From Micromonospora sp. WMMA1363 (lineage in GTDB: Bacteria; Actinomycetota; Actinomycetes; Mycobacteriales; Micromonosporaceae): a DNA stretch of 64,000 nucleotides. The DNA lies in the NCBI RefSeq assembly GCF_030345795.1, contig NZ_JAUALB010000001.1:5510001-5574000 (forward strand), given 5' to 3'. The notes beneath the pieces were generated by a model. That model searched no databases, was not told the DNA's origin, and was given only the letters and a program-made list of their open reading frames with translations. Positions 36,400 through 45,698 of the stretch are shown here, in pieces. Positions within the stretch are counted from its first letter, which is position 1; each line of letters opens with the position of its first letter. The translations under genes and the position numbers were made by a program.

Positions 36400-36512
36400 G
36401 CGCACCCCCTCTCGCTGATGGTCCGCCCAACGGGGCCAACACCAGGACTCATGGTGTGGAGGCGGTGGGCTGACGGTAACAAGCGCCGACTACGGAGCCG
36501 ACTGGTCGCCGA

Positions 36513-36902
36513 CTACGGAGCGGACCGGTCGGCCGCGTCGGGCAGGGACCCGCCGGTCGCCGAGACCAGGCGGGGCAGGTCGGTGCCCCGCACCGCCGGG
36601 AGCTGGACCTCGATGCCGTCGTCGAGGCGGGCGACCGCCCGGCCCCGCGGATCGGTGGTCAGCTCGACGACTCGATCCCAGTCAATGCGGCGTTGGCCGG
36701 CGAGCGCCCGTAGGCGCAGCCCGTGAGAGTCGGCGTCGGTGCCGGCCCGCCACGCCCACACCCCTACCGCGAGGGGTACGAGCAGCACCGGCAGTAGATA
36801 CCACCGGGCGCTGGCCAACGGAAGGGCGCCGATGAAGGCGATCACCGCGGCGACCAGGACGGCCTGGTTGTGCCGGAAGCGGACGGTGTCGGAGCTGCTC
36901 AC
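36513..36902 (-). CDS. PH-domain membrane protein (CFP6-like)
   Basis: 129 residues with two membrane helices (VLVAAVIAFIGALPLA and WYLLPVLLVPLAVGVWAW). A PH-like domain with DSHGLRLRALAGQRRIDWDRVVEL and IEVQLPAVRGTDLPRLV follows. This is the layout of the low-molecular-weight antigen CFP6 (Rv3004), which in M. tuberculosis also sits between gatB and ilvB, so position supports the assignment. Function unknown. GTG 36902 or GTG 36926 may be the start; neither has a strong ribosome site. Confidence 0.8.
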   Translation of the reverse strand: MSSSDTVRFRHNQAVLVAAVIAFIGALPLASARWYLLPVLLVPLAVGVWAWRAGTDADSHGLRLRALAGQRRIDWDRVVELTTDPRGRAVARLDDGIEVQLPAVRGTDLPRLVSATGGSLPDAADRSAP

Positions 36903-37104
36903 CCACCGATGATCCCACCCCGCCACGATGCCGGGCGCGGCGACCCCGTACGGGCGGTGACCGAGGCAGAATGGTGACCGGCATCACGGAAGGTGTACGT
37001 CACTGTCCGGGCGCCGGCTCGTTATCGGGAGTTGGGCAGCGGACTTGCCGTCCGCGTCCCGCACCGCCGCACCGCCCCCGTGCCCCCTCACGAAGGCGAT
37101 CGCC

Positions 37105-39438
37105 GTGCCCCTCGCGTACCCGCGCACTTCAGCCCGCCGACCGGCCCTGCCCGAGGTCGTCGTTCTTGGGGTGGTCACCCTGCTTCTGCTCGCCGCCGCA
37201 GCCGGCACGCTGCCCGCGCTCGGCGTGGTGGCACTCACCGCGACGGCCGGCAGCGCGCTCGCCGGCACCCGGCTGTCCCGGCTGGCCGCCAACCCACCCC
37301 GCCCCGCCGTGCGCAACGGCGACACCCGGGCGGCCGCCCGGCGCCGGGCGGCGCGACCGCGCCGGGCCGCCGTCCTACTCGGCGCGGCCGTCGTCGCCGC
37401 CGGGCTCACCACCACCGTCCTGCCGCTGGCCGGCGCTGCGCACCGGAACGCCGTGGCCGTCGCCGGGCCGGCCGTCGTGGCGACGCTGTTCGGCTTCGGC
37501 CTGACCGCGCTGGCCGGGTCACCGCGCCCACCGGCCCGGGTCCGGCTGCGTCGGCTGACCGACGCGGCGGAGCCGGGCGCCGGGCTGGCCCTCGCCGGGT
37601 GGCTGATCCTGCCGCGGGACAGCCTCGGCGCACCGGTCCGCCTCGTGGCGGCGGTGACGCTTGGCACGCTCGCCGTCGGCGCCCTCACCGCAGTGACCGG
37701 GCCGCGTCGGCTGGGCGGGGCGGCCCGGTGCCGGGGCGGGGGGGCGCTGACGCTGACCGGACTCCTGCTGCTCACCACGCTGACCGCCGGCACCCTGCCC
37801 GACCGGGCGGGGCTGCTGGCCGTACCGCCGCTGGTGGGTGGGGTGCTGCTGACCGCGGCGGGGGCGCGGCGCGAACTTCGTCCGGACCTGGAGCCACCTC
37901 CGCGGCCGACCGCCGTCTGGCCGCGGGTCGTGGTGCCGGCCGTCGCCGTGGTCGCGGCGACCGGCTGGTGGCTCGGCGCGGGGCTGGCGTCCGACCCGAC
38001 GGCCGTGCTGCTCGCGCTCGCCGTGGTCCCGCCGCTGGTCCTGCGGGAGCTGCTGCGGTCGCTCCGGCATCCAGACAGCCGGCGGACGGCCGGGGTGGAC
38101 CCGACGGCCGAGGGGCCGGGCATACCGGTGACCGGTGGGCCCGACGAACCGGCCGCGCTGCCGCAGCCACCGGCACCCAGCAGACCAGGCCGGTCCGCGC
38201 CGGCCGGTGAACGCGGCGCGCTGCTGCGCGCGCTCGCGGCGCTACAGGACATGCCGCACCCGTCCGGTGCCCTGCTGGTGGTGGACCTGCACGCACCCAC
38301 GGCCGCAGCGGCCGAGCAGCTCGCCGGGCCGGAGCTGACCGGCGAGGTGGCCCGTCGGACCCGGGCCGTCCTCGGCCCGGGTGACCTGGTGGTCGACGCG
38401 ACCACCACCGACTTCGCGGTGGCGACCGGCGTCGGGCCGGTACTCGCGTACGCGCTCGGAACCCGACTGGTCGCCGCGCTCACCCGGCCCTACCCGGGTG
38501 CGGGTGGGACGGTGCGGCTGCAGGTGAGTATCGGGCTCGCCGAGACCGGGGGCACCGCCGCGGAGGCCGTGCTACGCCAGGCGGACCTGGCCCGCCGCCG
38601 CGCCGTGCAACTCGGCCGGGACCGGGTCGAGTGGTACGACGCCTACCTGGAGGAGCAGCTGGTCCGCCGCCTGGATCTGGAGCGTGAGCTGCCCGGGGCG
38701 GTCGCCCGGGGCGAGCTGGATCTGGTCTTCCAGCCGGTGCTCGGGCTGGTCGACCGGCAGCCGATGGGCGCGGAGGCGTTGCTGCGCTGGCGCAGCCCGG
38801 TGCTCGGTACGGTGCTGCCCGCCGAGCTGCTGCCGGTGGCGGAGGACCTCGACGTGGTGGGCGAGCTGGGCTGCTGGGTCCTCGACCGGGCCTGCCGGCA
38901 GTTGGCCGCGTGGACCGGGGCGGGGCGCGAGCTGTTTATGACGATCAACGTTAGTGTCCGGGAGCTGACCGCACCCGACTTCGTCCCTCGGACGGCGGCG
39001 GTGCTCGACGCGTACGGCCTGGCACCAGAGCAACTGGTGGTCGAGGTAGCCGAGCCGCGGGTGGCGGCGGAGCTGCCGACGGTGGTGGCCCGGCTGGCCG
39101 GACTCCGGTCGCTGGGTGTCCGCACCGCGCTGGACGACTTCCGCGCCGAACACGCCTCCCTCGCGCAGTTGCGTCGGCTGCCGATCGATCTGCTCAAGGT
39201 CGGGCCGCAGCTGGTGGGTCGCGGGGCGGACCAGGGCCGCCCGCTGATCGACGTGGTGGTGAACGTCGGCGACCGGCTTGGGCTGGAGATCGTCGCGGAG
39301 GAGTTGGAGTCGGACGAGCAGGTCGAGGGAGCCCGCCGCGCTGGCTGCCGGTACGGGCAGGGCTTCGCCCTCGCCCGGCCGGCGACCGCGGAACGCGTCG
39401 AGGCGTACTTCGAGGAGTTCCCGTTCGCGTCGCGCTGA
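37105..39438 (+). CDS. membrane protein with degenerate GGDEF and EAL domains
   Basis: 777 residues. The first 320 or so hold about eight hydrophobic segments. In the following domain the GGDEF loop has become ATTTDFAV, so diguanylate cyclase activity is ruled out. The EAL domain keeps EALLRWR, the Asn in INVS, the Glu in VEVAEP, DD in ALDDF, the Lys in LLKVG and the Glu in VAEELE. However, the loop normally reading DDFGxGYSS is DDFRAEHAS, which should weaken catalysis or dimerisation. It is probably a c-di-GMP receptor or weak phosphodiesterase. GTG 37105 has AAGG 8 bases upstream; the upstream TTG start is less likely. Confidence 0.85.
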   Translation: MPLAYPRTSARRPALPEVVVLGVVTLLLLAAAAGTLPALGVVALTATAGSALAGTRLSRLAANPPRPAVRNGDTRAAARRRAARPRRAAVLLGAAVVAAGLTTTVLPLAGAAHRNAVAVAGPAVVATLFGFGLTALAGSPRPPARVRLRRLTDAAEPGAGLALAGWLILPRDSLGAPVRLVAAVTLGTLAVGALTAVTGPRRLGGAARCRGGGALTLTGLLLLTTLTAGTLPDRAGLLAVPPLVGGVLLTAAGARRELRPDLEPPPRPTAVWPRVVVPAVAVVAATGWWLGAGLASDPTAVLLALAVVPPLVLRELLRSLRHPDSRRTAGVDPTAEGPGIPVTGGPDEPAALPQPPAPSRPGRSAPAGERGALLRALAALQDMPHPSGALLVVDLHAPTAAAAEQLAGPELTGEVARRTRAVLGPGDLVVDATTTDFAVATGVGPVLAYALGTRLVAALTRPYPGAGGTVRLQVSIGLAETGGTAAEAVLRQADLARRRAVQLGRDRVEWYDAYLEEQLVRRLDLERELPGAVARGELDLVFQPVLGLVDRQPMGAEALLRWRSPVLGTVLPAELLPVAEDLDVVGELGCWVLDRACRQLAAWTGAGRELFMTINVSVRELTAPDFVPRTAAVLDAYGLAPEQLVVEVAEPRVAAELPTVVARLAGLRSLGVRTALDDFRAEHASLAQLRRLPIDLLKVGPQLVGRGADQGRPLIDVVVNVGDRLGLEIVAEELESDEQVEGARRAGCRYGQGFALARPATAERVEAYFEEFPFASR

Positions 39439-39460
39439 GCCGACCACCGAGTCGGCTCAG
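39435..39460. terminator. hairpin at the end of the degenerate GGDEF-EAL gene
   Basis: CTGAGCCGAC (39435-39444) pairs perfectly with GTCGGCTCAG (39451-39460) around a 6-base loop, and the stem includes the stop codon. The following gap to 39693 holds no gene; it contains a TTGACA at 39561-39566 without a matching -10 box. Confidence 0.65.
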
Positions 39461-39693
39461 GTTGGCCGGGGAAAGGCGGTGCTGCCCCCGGCCGGGCTCT
39501 TTGCCGCCCCCGCGTGGAGCCCACCGCAAGCAGTCCGACGGTGGTGGAGGCGGGGCGGTCTTGACACCCGTCATGTTGCTGGTTTCGGCGGGCCGGGCCG
39601 GCGCGGGATCCCGTGGTGCCACGCCGGCCCGACACCCGGGCAGCCGGATCGGTTTACCGGCTGCCCGCCGCGAGCCTGCCGGTCGACTGCCGG

Positions 39694-40164
39694 TCAGGCG
39701 CAGAGCGGGGTGCTGGTGTACTTCGTGCCGGACGGAGTAGTCACCTCGCCGACCGCGCACACCGTGGCGTTCTGGCCGTCGAGCTGGTCGCCGTAGTACT
39801 GGTAGCCGGTACCGCCGTACTTGGTGGTCGTGGCGTACGGGCTCTGCCGGTAGACCCACACCCGGACGGTGTTGTTCGGGCTCACCCGGTTATAGATCTT
39901 GCCCCAGTTGGTGCCGCAACTCGGGCTCCAGCGCAGCTCCACGACGGCCAGTGTGGTGGCTCCCTGCCTGATGTACGCCGGGTTGTAGGTTGCGTTCTGG
40001 GCGCCGGTGGAGCAGCCGGTGTCGATCGGGTCGGTGCGGTCGCACCCGGTCTGCGGGCAGGCGGCATTGGCCGGCGACGCTACCAGCAGACTGGCAGCGG
40101 TGAGGAGACCGGCGGCGGCGGTGGTCAGCAGTCGGCGGCGGGTGGAGCGGGTGGTGCGGGTCAT
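39694..40164 (-). CDS. secreted DUF2690 protein
   Basis: 156 residues. A signal peptide with twin arginines (STRRRLLTTAAAGLLTAASLLVASPANA) is followed by a Cys-rich DUF2690 domain: ACPQTGCDRTDPIDTGCSTGAQNATY and LAVVELRWSPSCGTNWGKIYN, with a late Cys. The family is of unknown function and is found in actinomycetes either secreted or fused to DNA-binding domains. AGGAGG lies 5 bases before ATG 40164. It is divergent from a regulator-like gene that carries the same domain (40296), across 131 bases. Confidence 0.85.
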   Translation of the reverse strand: MTRTTRSTRRRLLTTAAAGLLTAASLLVASPANAACPQTGCDRTDPIDTGCSTGAQNATYNPAYIRQGATTLAVVELRWSPSCGTNWGKIYNRVSPNNTVRVWVYRQSPYATTTKYGGTGYQYYGDQLDGQNATVCAVGEVTTPSGTKYTSTPLCA

Positions 40165-40254
40165 CGAGCCTCCTGAGGACTGAACCGGTCGGGTCGACCG
40201 GCCCCTCATCCCTACCGCTCGTCGACCCTCCTCTCTACGCTGTGTCGCGTTGGA

Positions 40255-40282
40255 CAATCAATTCCGATGTCGGTCAATCAAT
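40255..40282 (+). promoter_or_regulatory. direct repeats CAATCAAT, possible operator
   Basis: CAATCAAT occurs at 40255-40262 and again at 40275-40282, exactly 20 bases apart, i.e. two helical turns, in the gap between the two DUF2690 genes. The repeats are AT-rich in an otherwise GC-rich gap and lie just before the start of the HTH gene. Confidence 0.4.
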
Positions 40283-40295
40283 CGGCAGGAGCTGC

Positions 40296-41297
40296 ATGGC
40301 CCGGGCGGAGCGTCAACTCGACCCGACGGCTAGCCCCGTCCAGGCGTTCGCCGCCGACCTGCGCAGGCTGCGCGACGCGGCCGGACGGCCCACCTACACC
40401 GCGCTCGCCCGGCGGGCACACCGGTCGGCGACATCCCTGTCCGAGGCGGCCGGCGGCCGGAAGCTGCCCACCCTGGACACCACGTTGGCCTACGTGCGTG
40501 CGCTGGGCGGCGACGAGGTGGCGTGGGCGCGACGGTGGCACGAGGTGGCCCGGTCCGGGGAGGCGGTGGTTCTACCCGGCGGGCCCGTCACGCCGGGGGC
40601 GGGCGGAACGCCAACGGAGGACCGGCGGTCGGGCGCCGGCGACGACGGCGGGCCCACCGGCCGGGGCCCCGATCCGCGGGGCGGCGATGCCGGTGCGGCG
40701 GGAAACCGGGACGGCGGCGACCGCCCGGCCCTGGAGCGTCGCTCCGGCCGGCGGAGCGTCCGAGCCCTGGTCCTGGCGGCGGCGGTGGTGGCCGGGCTCG
40801 TCACCGTGCCCTGGCTCGCCGGTGGCTTCCGGTCGGCGGCCACGGAGGACACGCCACCGGTTGCGGCGTCCCCACCGGACACCGGCGAGCCGCGCGACGG
40901 CGCCGACCCGAAGGACGCCGGCTGCGCCGTCGACCCGGCGGTAGCCACTGTGGACACCAATGCTGTCTTGCTCGACGGCCGGGTCGTCGGCACCGTGGAG
41001 CTGCGCTACTCACCGGCCTGCGGGGCGAGCTGGCCCCGGTTCCTGCCGGTGCCCGCCGCGGCGGCCGTGGTGCCCCGGCCGGCGCAGATCCAGCTCACCG
41101 TCACCGACGGCGAAGACCCGACCCGATTCGCCGACTTCGCCATGGACTACGCCGGCATCTCCGCCTTCGGGAACATCCTCACCAGCACCCGCACCTGCGT
41201 CTGGGCCCAGGTGCGACTCTCCGGCCCGGGCTGGACCTCGCCGCGGGCCCGCACCGGCTGCTGGCGCGGCGCCACCCAGGTCAGGCCGATTCCCTGA
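40296..41297 (+). CDS. HTH-transmembrane-DUF2690 protein
   Basis: 333 residues. An N-terminal XRE-like helix-turn-helix (FAADLRRLRDAAGRPTYTALARRAHRSATSLSEAAGGRKLPTLDTTLAYVRALGG) is followed by a long disordered linker and one membrane helix (VRALVLAAAVVAGLVTVPWLAGG, near 155-178). The outside part is a DUF2690 domain with GTVELRYSPACGASWPRF. This is a one-protein transmembrane design with DNA binding inside and a Cys-containing sensor-like domain outside. AGGAG precedes ATG 40296. Its divergent neighbour encodes a secreted copy of the outer domain. Confidence 0.85.
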   Translation: MARAERQLDPTASPVQAFAADLRRLRDAAGRPTYTALARRAHRSATSLSEAAGGRKLPTLDTTLAYVRALGGDEVAWARRWHEVARSGEAVVLPGGPVTPGAGGTPTEDRRSGAGDDGGPTGRGPDPRGGDAGAAGNRDGGDRPALERRSGRRSVRALVLAAAVVAGLVTVPWLAGGFRSAATEDTPPVAASPPDTGEPRDGADPKDAGCAVDPAVATVDTNAVLLDGRVVGTVELRYSPACGASWPRFLPVPAAAAVVPRPAQIQLTVTDGEDPTRFADFAMDYAGISAFGNILTSTRTCVWAQVRLSGPGWTSPRARTGCWRGATQVRPIP

Positions 41298-41331
41298 GCT
41301 CCCACGCGGCCGACCCGGCGGCGGCCGGAGA

Positions 41332-41363
41332 CGCCCCGGTCCGGCAGCGCCCCGGTCCGGCAG
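41332..41363 (+). repeat. 16-bp perfect tandem duplication
   Basis: CGCCCCGGTCCGGCAG occurs twice without a gap (41332-41347, 41348-41363) in the 80-base space between the convergent HTH gene and ilvD. Confidence 0.7.
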
Positions 41364-41377
41364 CGTCCCGGGCCGGG

Positions 41378-43225
41378 CTACGCGGGGACGCGGCGGTAGG
41401 CACCGTCGCTGGCCGAGGTGGCCATCGAGGCGTACGCGCGCAGTGCCGCCGACACCGGCCGCTGCCGGTCGACCGGGGTGTACGGACGGTCCCGCTTCTC
41501 CTGGGCTGTCCGCCGGGACTGGAGCACGTCGTCCGGCACGGCCAGCTCGATCGACCGATTCGGAATGTCGATGACGACTTCGTCGCCTTCCTCGATTAAC
41601 GCGATCAGCCCACCCGAGGCCGCCTCGGGGGAGACGTGCCCGATGGACAGCCCGGAGGTGCCGCCGGAGAACCGGCCGTCGGTGAGTAGGGCGCACGCCC
41701 GGCCCAGCCCGCGGCCCTTGAGGAACGAGGTGGGGTAGAGCATCTCCTGCATGCCCGGCCCGCCCTTGGGGCCCTCGTAGCGGATCACCACCACGTTCCC
41801 GACGCCGACCTGCTTGGCCAGGATGGCCGAGACCGCGTCGTCCTGTGACTCGTAGACCTTCGCCGGGCCGCGGAAGGTCAGGCACTCCGGAGGCACCCCG
41901 GCGGTCTTCACCACGCAGCCGTCCGGCGCGAGGTTGCCATGCAGGATGGCCAGCCCGCCGTCGGCCGTGTACGCGTGCTCGTGGTCCCGGATACAGCCGC
42001 CCGCCGCGTCGGTGTCCAGTGACGACCAGCGGTTGGTGGTCGAGAACGGTTCGGTGGTGCGCACCCCGCCGGGCGCGGCGTGGAACAGGCCCACCGCCGC
42101 CGACGTCGCGGCGCCACCGCGCACGTCCCAGTCGGTGAGCCAGCGCTCCAGCGTGGGGGAGTGCACAGCGTGCACGTCCCGGTTGAGTAGCCCGGCACGG
42201 TCCAGCTCGCCGAGGATGGCCGGGATGCCGCCGGCCCGGTGCACGTCCTCCATGTGGTACTCGGGCGAGTTCGGAGCGACCTTGGCGAGGCAGGGCACCC
42301 GCCGGGAGATGGCGTCGATGTCGGCGACGTCGAAGCGCAGCTCCGCCTCCCGGGCGGCGGCGAGCAGGTGCAGGATCGTGTTGGTCGACCCGCCCATCGC
42401 CACGTCCAGCGCGACCGCGTTCTCGAAGGCGGGGCGGCTGGCGATCGACCGGGGCAGCACGGAGGCGTCGTCGCTGTCGTACCACCGCTTGGCGAGATCC
42501 ACGACGGTGCGGCCGGCCTCGACGAAGAGCGAGCGGCGCGCGGCGTGGGTCGCCAGCGTCGACCCGTTGCCGGGCAGCGCCAGGCCGATCGCCTCGGTGA
42601 GGCAGTTCATCGAGTTCGCGGTGAACATGCCGGAGCAGGAGCCGCAGGTCGGGCAGGCCGACCGTTCGATGGCACCGAGCTGGTCGTCGGTGACCGCCTC
42701 GTTCGAGGAGGCGATCATGGCGTCGATCAGATCGATCTTGGAGTGGACGATCCCCTCGATCGCCACCGTCTTGCCAGCCTCCATCGGGCCCCCGGAGACG
42801 AAGACGGTCGGGATGTTCAGCCGGAGCGCGGCCAGCAGCATGCCGGGCGTGATCTTGTCGCAGTTCGAGATGCAGACCAGGGCGTCGGCGCAGTGGGCGT
42901 TGACCATGTACTCCACCGCGTCGGCGATCAACTCCCGGCTGGGCAGCGAATAGAGCATGCCGCCGTGGCCCATCGCGATGCCGTCGTCGACCGCGATGGT
43001 GTTGAACTCGCGGCCCACCCCGCCGGCCTCGCCCACCGCCTCGGCGACGAGACCGCCGAGGTCCTTGAGGTGTACGTGGCCGGGGACGAACTGGGTGAAG
43101 CTGTTGGCGATGGCGACGATCGGCTTGCCGAAGTCGTCGTCGGTCATCCCGGTGGCCCGCCACAGGGCCCGGGCGCCGGCCATCGTCCGACCGTGCGTGG
43201 AGGTCTTCGACCGCAGCTCAGGCAT
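41378..43225 (-). CDS. ilvD: dihydroxy-acid dehydratase
   Basis: 615 residues, [27 protein letters not shown]. Cysteines that bind the Fe-S cluster lie in [12 protein letters not shown] and [19 protein letters not shown]. The C-terminal half has [24 protein letters not shown] and [27 protein letters not shown]. IlvD makes the 2-oxo acids of valine and isoleucine from the dihydroxy acids delivered by IlvC. It is transcribed away from the ilvBNC operon and lies 2.4 kb before it, with a GGDEF-EAL gene between. A CAGACT box 7 bases before the ATG suggests a leaderless start. Confidence 0.97.
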   Translation of the reverse strand: MPELRSKTSTHGRTMAGARALWRATGMTDDDFGKPIVAIANSFTQFVPGHVHLKDLGGLVAEAVGEAGGVGREFNTIAVDDGIAMGHGGMLYSLPSRELIADAVEYMVNAHCADALVCISNCDKITPGMLLAALRLNIPTVFVSGGPMEAGKTVAIEGIVHSKIDLIDAMIASSNEAVTDDQLGAIERSACPTCGSCSGMFTANSMNCLTEAIGLALPGNGSTLATHAARRSLFVEAGRTVVDLAKRWYDSDDASVLPRSIASRPAFENAVALDVAMGGSTNTILHLLAAAREAELRFDVADIDAISRRVPCLAKVAPNSPEYHMEDVHRAGGIPAILGELDRAGLLNRDVHAVHSPTLERWLTDWDVRGGAATSAAVGLFHAAPGGVRTTEPFSTTNRWSSLDTDAAGGCIRDHEHAYTADGGLAILHGNLAPDGCVVKTAGVPPECLTFRGPAKVYESQDDAVSAILAKQVGVGNVVVIRYEGPKGGPGMQEMLYPTSFLKGRGLGRACALLTDGRFSGGTSGLSIGHVSPEAASGGLIALIEEGDEVVIDIPNRSIELAVPDDVLQSRRTAQEKRDRPYTPVDRQRPVSAALRAYASMATSASDGAYRRVPA

Positions 43226-43232
43226 GCGTACC

Positions 43233-43238
43233 AGTCTG
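43233..43238 (-). promoter_or_regulatory. -10 box (CAGACT) for ilvD
   Basis: CAGACT on the minus strand, 7 bases before ATG 43225, one base off the TAGACT form used elsewhere in the window. The 111-base divergent gap to the GGDEF-EAL gene also holds the palindrome CCGCCCGGGCGG near 43247. Confidence 0.4.
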
Positions 43239-43336
43239 GCACTGCCGCCCGGGCGGTCACCGCTGCCGTACGCCGTGTCCCAACAGTTGCACACTCGGTA
43301 CCCCACGGCGGGGACTGATCCGGCACCCTTGAGGGC

Positions 43337-45658
43337 GTGCTGTCACCCCCGGCCATGGTCACGGTCGCGGTACTGAGCGGGATCCTCGCCGCGTCGGCCG
43401 CCGCGTTGCTGGCCGCCGGTGCTCGCCGGCGAGCACCGGCGGCCAGCAACGCGGCGCACCCGCTGCTCGCCGTGGCCGCTGGCGTCGGGCTGCTGGCAGT
43501 GCTGGCCGGGGCGGTGGTGGCGCTGGAGGCGGCCGGCCACGTCGATCACGGTTCGCCGCGACGCGGCGGCTGGGCCGAGGCGGTCGCACTGGTCACCGCG
43601 TTCAGCGGGCTGCTCTTCGCGGCCGGGCTGCTCCGACTACCCGGTGTGGCGCCCACCGCCGGGGCGGCCGCCCGGCTGTCGCTGGACGGCCTGATCGTCG
43701 CCACCGCGCTCTGGTTCGTGGGCTGGGTGCTCACCTCCGAGCCGACCCGCCTGCTCGGCGACGCCACCCCGATGGCCTGCCAGCCGATCCTGCTCGCCAC
43801 CGTCAGCGCGGCGCTCACCACCGGGCTGGCCGCCATCGTGGTCTTCCGCGCCCCGCCGCCCCGGCACCGGCTCGCCGCCCTCGGCGTGGGTGTGGTCGGC
43901 GTCACCACCGGCGGGCTCGGCATCGCCGCCGGGCTCTGCCAGGCCGGTCCGGTGGTCGCGTTGGTCGGAGCGCTGGTGCTCGCCGCGGGGCTGCTGACCG
44001 TCGCACTGGTGGTCCGCCGGCTCGATGCGACCAGCTGGATCGACGACGACCTGATGCGGCGCGACGGTGGATATGCGCTTGCATCGATGCTCGCGATGGT
44101 CGCCTCGGCGATGTACCACCTGGTCCAGGACGGCCGGTTCGACGCGCTGGCCATCGTGGCCGGCAGTGTGCAGGGCTTCGCTCTGGTGGCCCGCCAGTAC
44201 CTGACCCTGCACGACGTCCGCAGGTACGCGGGCCGGCTGGCCGAACGGGAGGCCCACTTCCGGGAGTTGGCACACACCGATCCGCTGACCGGCCTCGTCA
44301 ACCGGCGCGGCCTGCTGCGTGCGCTGCACCGCTGTGCCGAGACGGGAACCTCCTGCCTCCTGCTCACCCTCAACCTGGACGGCTTCAAGCATGTCAACGA
44401 CGTGCGTGGGCACGACGCCGGGGACGCGGTGCTGGCCGAGGCGGGCCGGCGGCTGCGCGGCAACCTGCGCCCCGGCGACGTGGCTGCCCGCCTCGGCGGC
44501 GACGAGTTCGCCGTGCTGATGCCCGGCCGGCGGCCCGCCGAGGCCGACCGGATCGGCCAGCGACTGCTCGGGGTGCTCGGGGCGGTCTACGACCAGCCGG
44601 AGGGGCCGGTCTTCCTCACGGTGAGCATCGGCACCGCCGGATGGGCCGGCGAGCCGGACGTCGAGCTGCTGCTGCGCCACGCCGACCTGGCCCTGCGGTA
44701 CGCCAAGCAGCGTGGCAAGAGCCGGGTCGAGCGGTACGACGCCACGTACGACCGGCTGCTGCGCCGGCGAGCCACCCTGGAGCACGAGCTGCGTGGCGCG
44801 ATCGAGCGTGACGAACTGCGCCTGGCGTTCCAGCCGGTGGCCTCGCTGCCGTCGGTGCGCCCGGTCGGCGCCGAGGCGCTGCTTCGGTGGCGCCACCCGG
44901 AGCTGGGGAAGGTCCGGCCCGACGAGTTCATCCCGCTCGCCGAGGAGTGCGGCATGATCGCCAAGCTGGGCGCGTGGGTGCTTCACGAGGCCTGCCACCA
45001 GCTGTCCCGCTGGCTGGCCGAGGGCCACGACGTGTGGGTCTCGGTGAATGTCTCGCCCCGGGAGCTGCACGCCCCGGAGTACGTCGTCCAGGTCGTCGAG
45101 GCGCTGCGCGCCCACCACGTCCCGCCGCAGCGACTGGTGTTGGAGGTCACTGAGCACGCCGTCGCGACCGATCTCGACGAGCTGATCCGCCGGCTGACCG
45201 CGTTGCGACGCACCGGTGTCCGGATCGCGCTGGACGACTTCGGGGCCGGGTACTCGTCGCTCGGCCAGCTGCGGCGCCTCCCGATCGACATCCTCAAGAT
45301 CGACCACAGTCTCGTTGCCGAGCATGCCCCGGTCCGGCCGGTCGACACCGACGGGCCGGCCTTCGCCCCGATGGTGGACGTCGTGATGCGGCTCGGTCAC
45401 CAGCTCGGCCTGGAGGTGATCGCCGAGGGGGTCACCACTCCGACCGAGTTGGCGGCGGTGGTGGCCGCCGGCTGCCGCTTCGGGCAGGGTGCCCTCTTCG
45501 GCTGGGGGGTTCCGGCCGAGCACCTGGAGGCGATGCTCGAGGCCGCCACGTCGCCGGGGGCACGGGATGTGCCCCATGGCCGAACGGGGGATTCCACAAG
45601 ATCCGTTAACCAAAATGTGGGATCGGTTGACTCATCGCGTGAGATGCGTCAGGCTTGA
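43337..45658 (+). CDS. membrane GGDEF-EAL c-di-GMP protein, both domains intact
   Basis: 773 residues. About eight membrane helices (1-290) are followed by GGDEF with [10 protein letters not shown] (near 386) and an upstream RPGD that fits the RxxD inhibitory I-site at the right distance. The EAL domain is complete: EALLRWRHP, the Asn in VNVS, the Glu in [16 protein letters not shown], the Lys in ILKID and the Glu in IAEGV. It could both make and break c-di-GMP. Start GTG 43337 or ATG 43355. The N-terminal region contains a 58-bp DNA palindrome. The ilvB promoter lies inside its last codons. Confidence 0.9.
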   Translation: MLSPPAMVTVAVLSGILAASAAALLAAGARRRAPAASNAAHPLLAVAAGVGLLAVLAGAVVALEAAGHVDHGSPRRGGWAEAVALVTAFSGLLFAAGLLRLPGVAPTAGAAARLSLDGLIVATALWFVGWVLTSEPTRLLGDATPMACQPILLATVSAALTTGLAAIVVFRAPPPRHRLAALGVGVVGVTTGGLGIAAGLCQAGPVVALVGALVLAAGLLTVALVVRRLDATSWIDDDLMRRDGGYALASMLAMVASAMYHLVQDGRFDALAIVAGSVQGFALVARQYLTLHDVRRYAGRLAEREAHFRELAHTDPLTGLVNRRGLLRALHRCAETGTSCLLLTLNLDGFKHVNDVRGHDAGDAVLAEAGRRLRGNLRPGDVAARLGGDEFAVLMPGRRPAEADRIGQRLLGVLGAVYDQPEGPVFLTVSIGTAGWAGEPDVELLLRHADLALRYAKQRGKSRVERYDATYDRLLRRRATLEHELRGAIERDELRLAFQPVASLPSVRPVGAEALLRWRHPELGKVRPDEFIPLAEECGMIAKLGAWVLHEACHQLSRWLAEGHDVWVSVNVSPRELHAPEYVVQVVEALRAHHVPPQRLVLEVTEHAVATDLDELIRRLTALRRTGVRIALDDFGAGYSSLGQLRRLPIDILKIDHSLVAEHAPVRPVDTDGPAFAPMVDVVMRLGHQLGLEVIAEGVTTPTELAAVVAAGCRFGQGALFGWGVPAEHLEAMLEAATSPGARDVPHGRTGDSTRSVNQNVGSVDSSREMRQA
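43399..43456. repeat. 58-bp perfect palindrome without spacer, inside a coding region
   Basis: The 29 bases 43399-43427 are the exact reverse complement of 43428-43455 plus 43456, centred between 43427 and 43428 with no loop. It encodes residues about 21-40 of the GGDEF-EAL protein ([20 protein letters not shown]), at the end of the first membrane helix and the first loop, and keeps the frame open. Confidence 0.9.
45627..45655 (+). promoter_or_regulatory. ilvB promoter with an inverted repeat between -35 and -10
   Basis: TTGACT (45627-45632) and CAGGCT (45650-45655) are 17 bases apart. The inverted repeat TGACTCATC GCGTGA GATGCGTCA (45628-45651, 8 of 9 pairs) overlaps both boxes, as an operator would. 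The leader-peptide ATG follows 7 bases after the -10 box. Confidence 0.5.
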
Positions 45659-45662
45659 CCAC

Positions 45663-45698
45663 ATGTCGTCGTACCGGTCGCTGCGAGTACTTACCTGA
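45663..45698 (+). CDS. ilvB leader peptide, 11 aa
   Basis: ATG TCG TCG TAC CGG TCG CTG CGA GTA CTT ACC TGA encodes MSSYRSLRVLT. Three of the last five residues are Leu, Val and Leu, and two of them use GTA and CTT, codons that are rare in this GC-rich genome. The stop codon is followed at once by the attenuator hairpins. The start is probably leaderless. Confidence 0.7.
   Translation: MSSYRSLRVLT

Noticed and set aside
39561..39590. TTGACA on the plus strand, as a promoter between the second GGDEF-EAL gene and the DUF2690 gene.
   Set aside because: No TAnnnT lies at 16 to 19 bases, and no gene follows on that strand.
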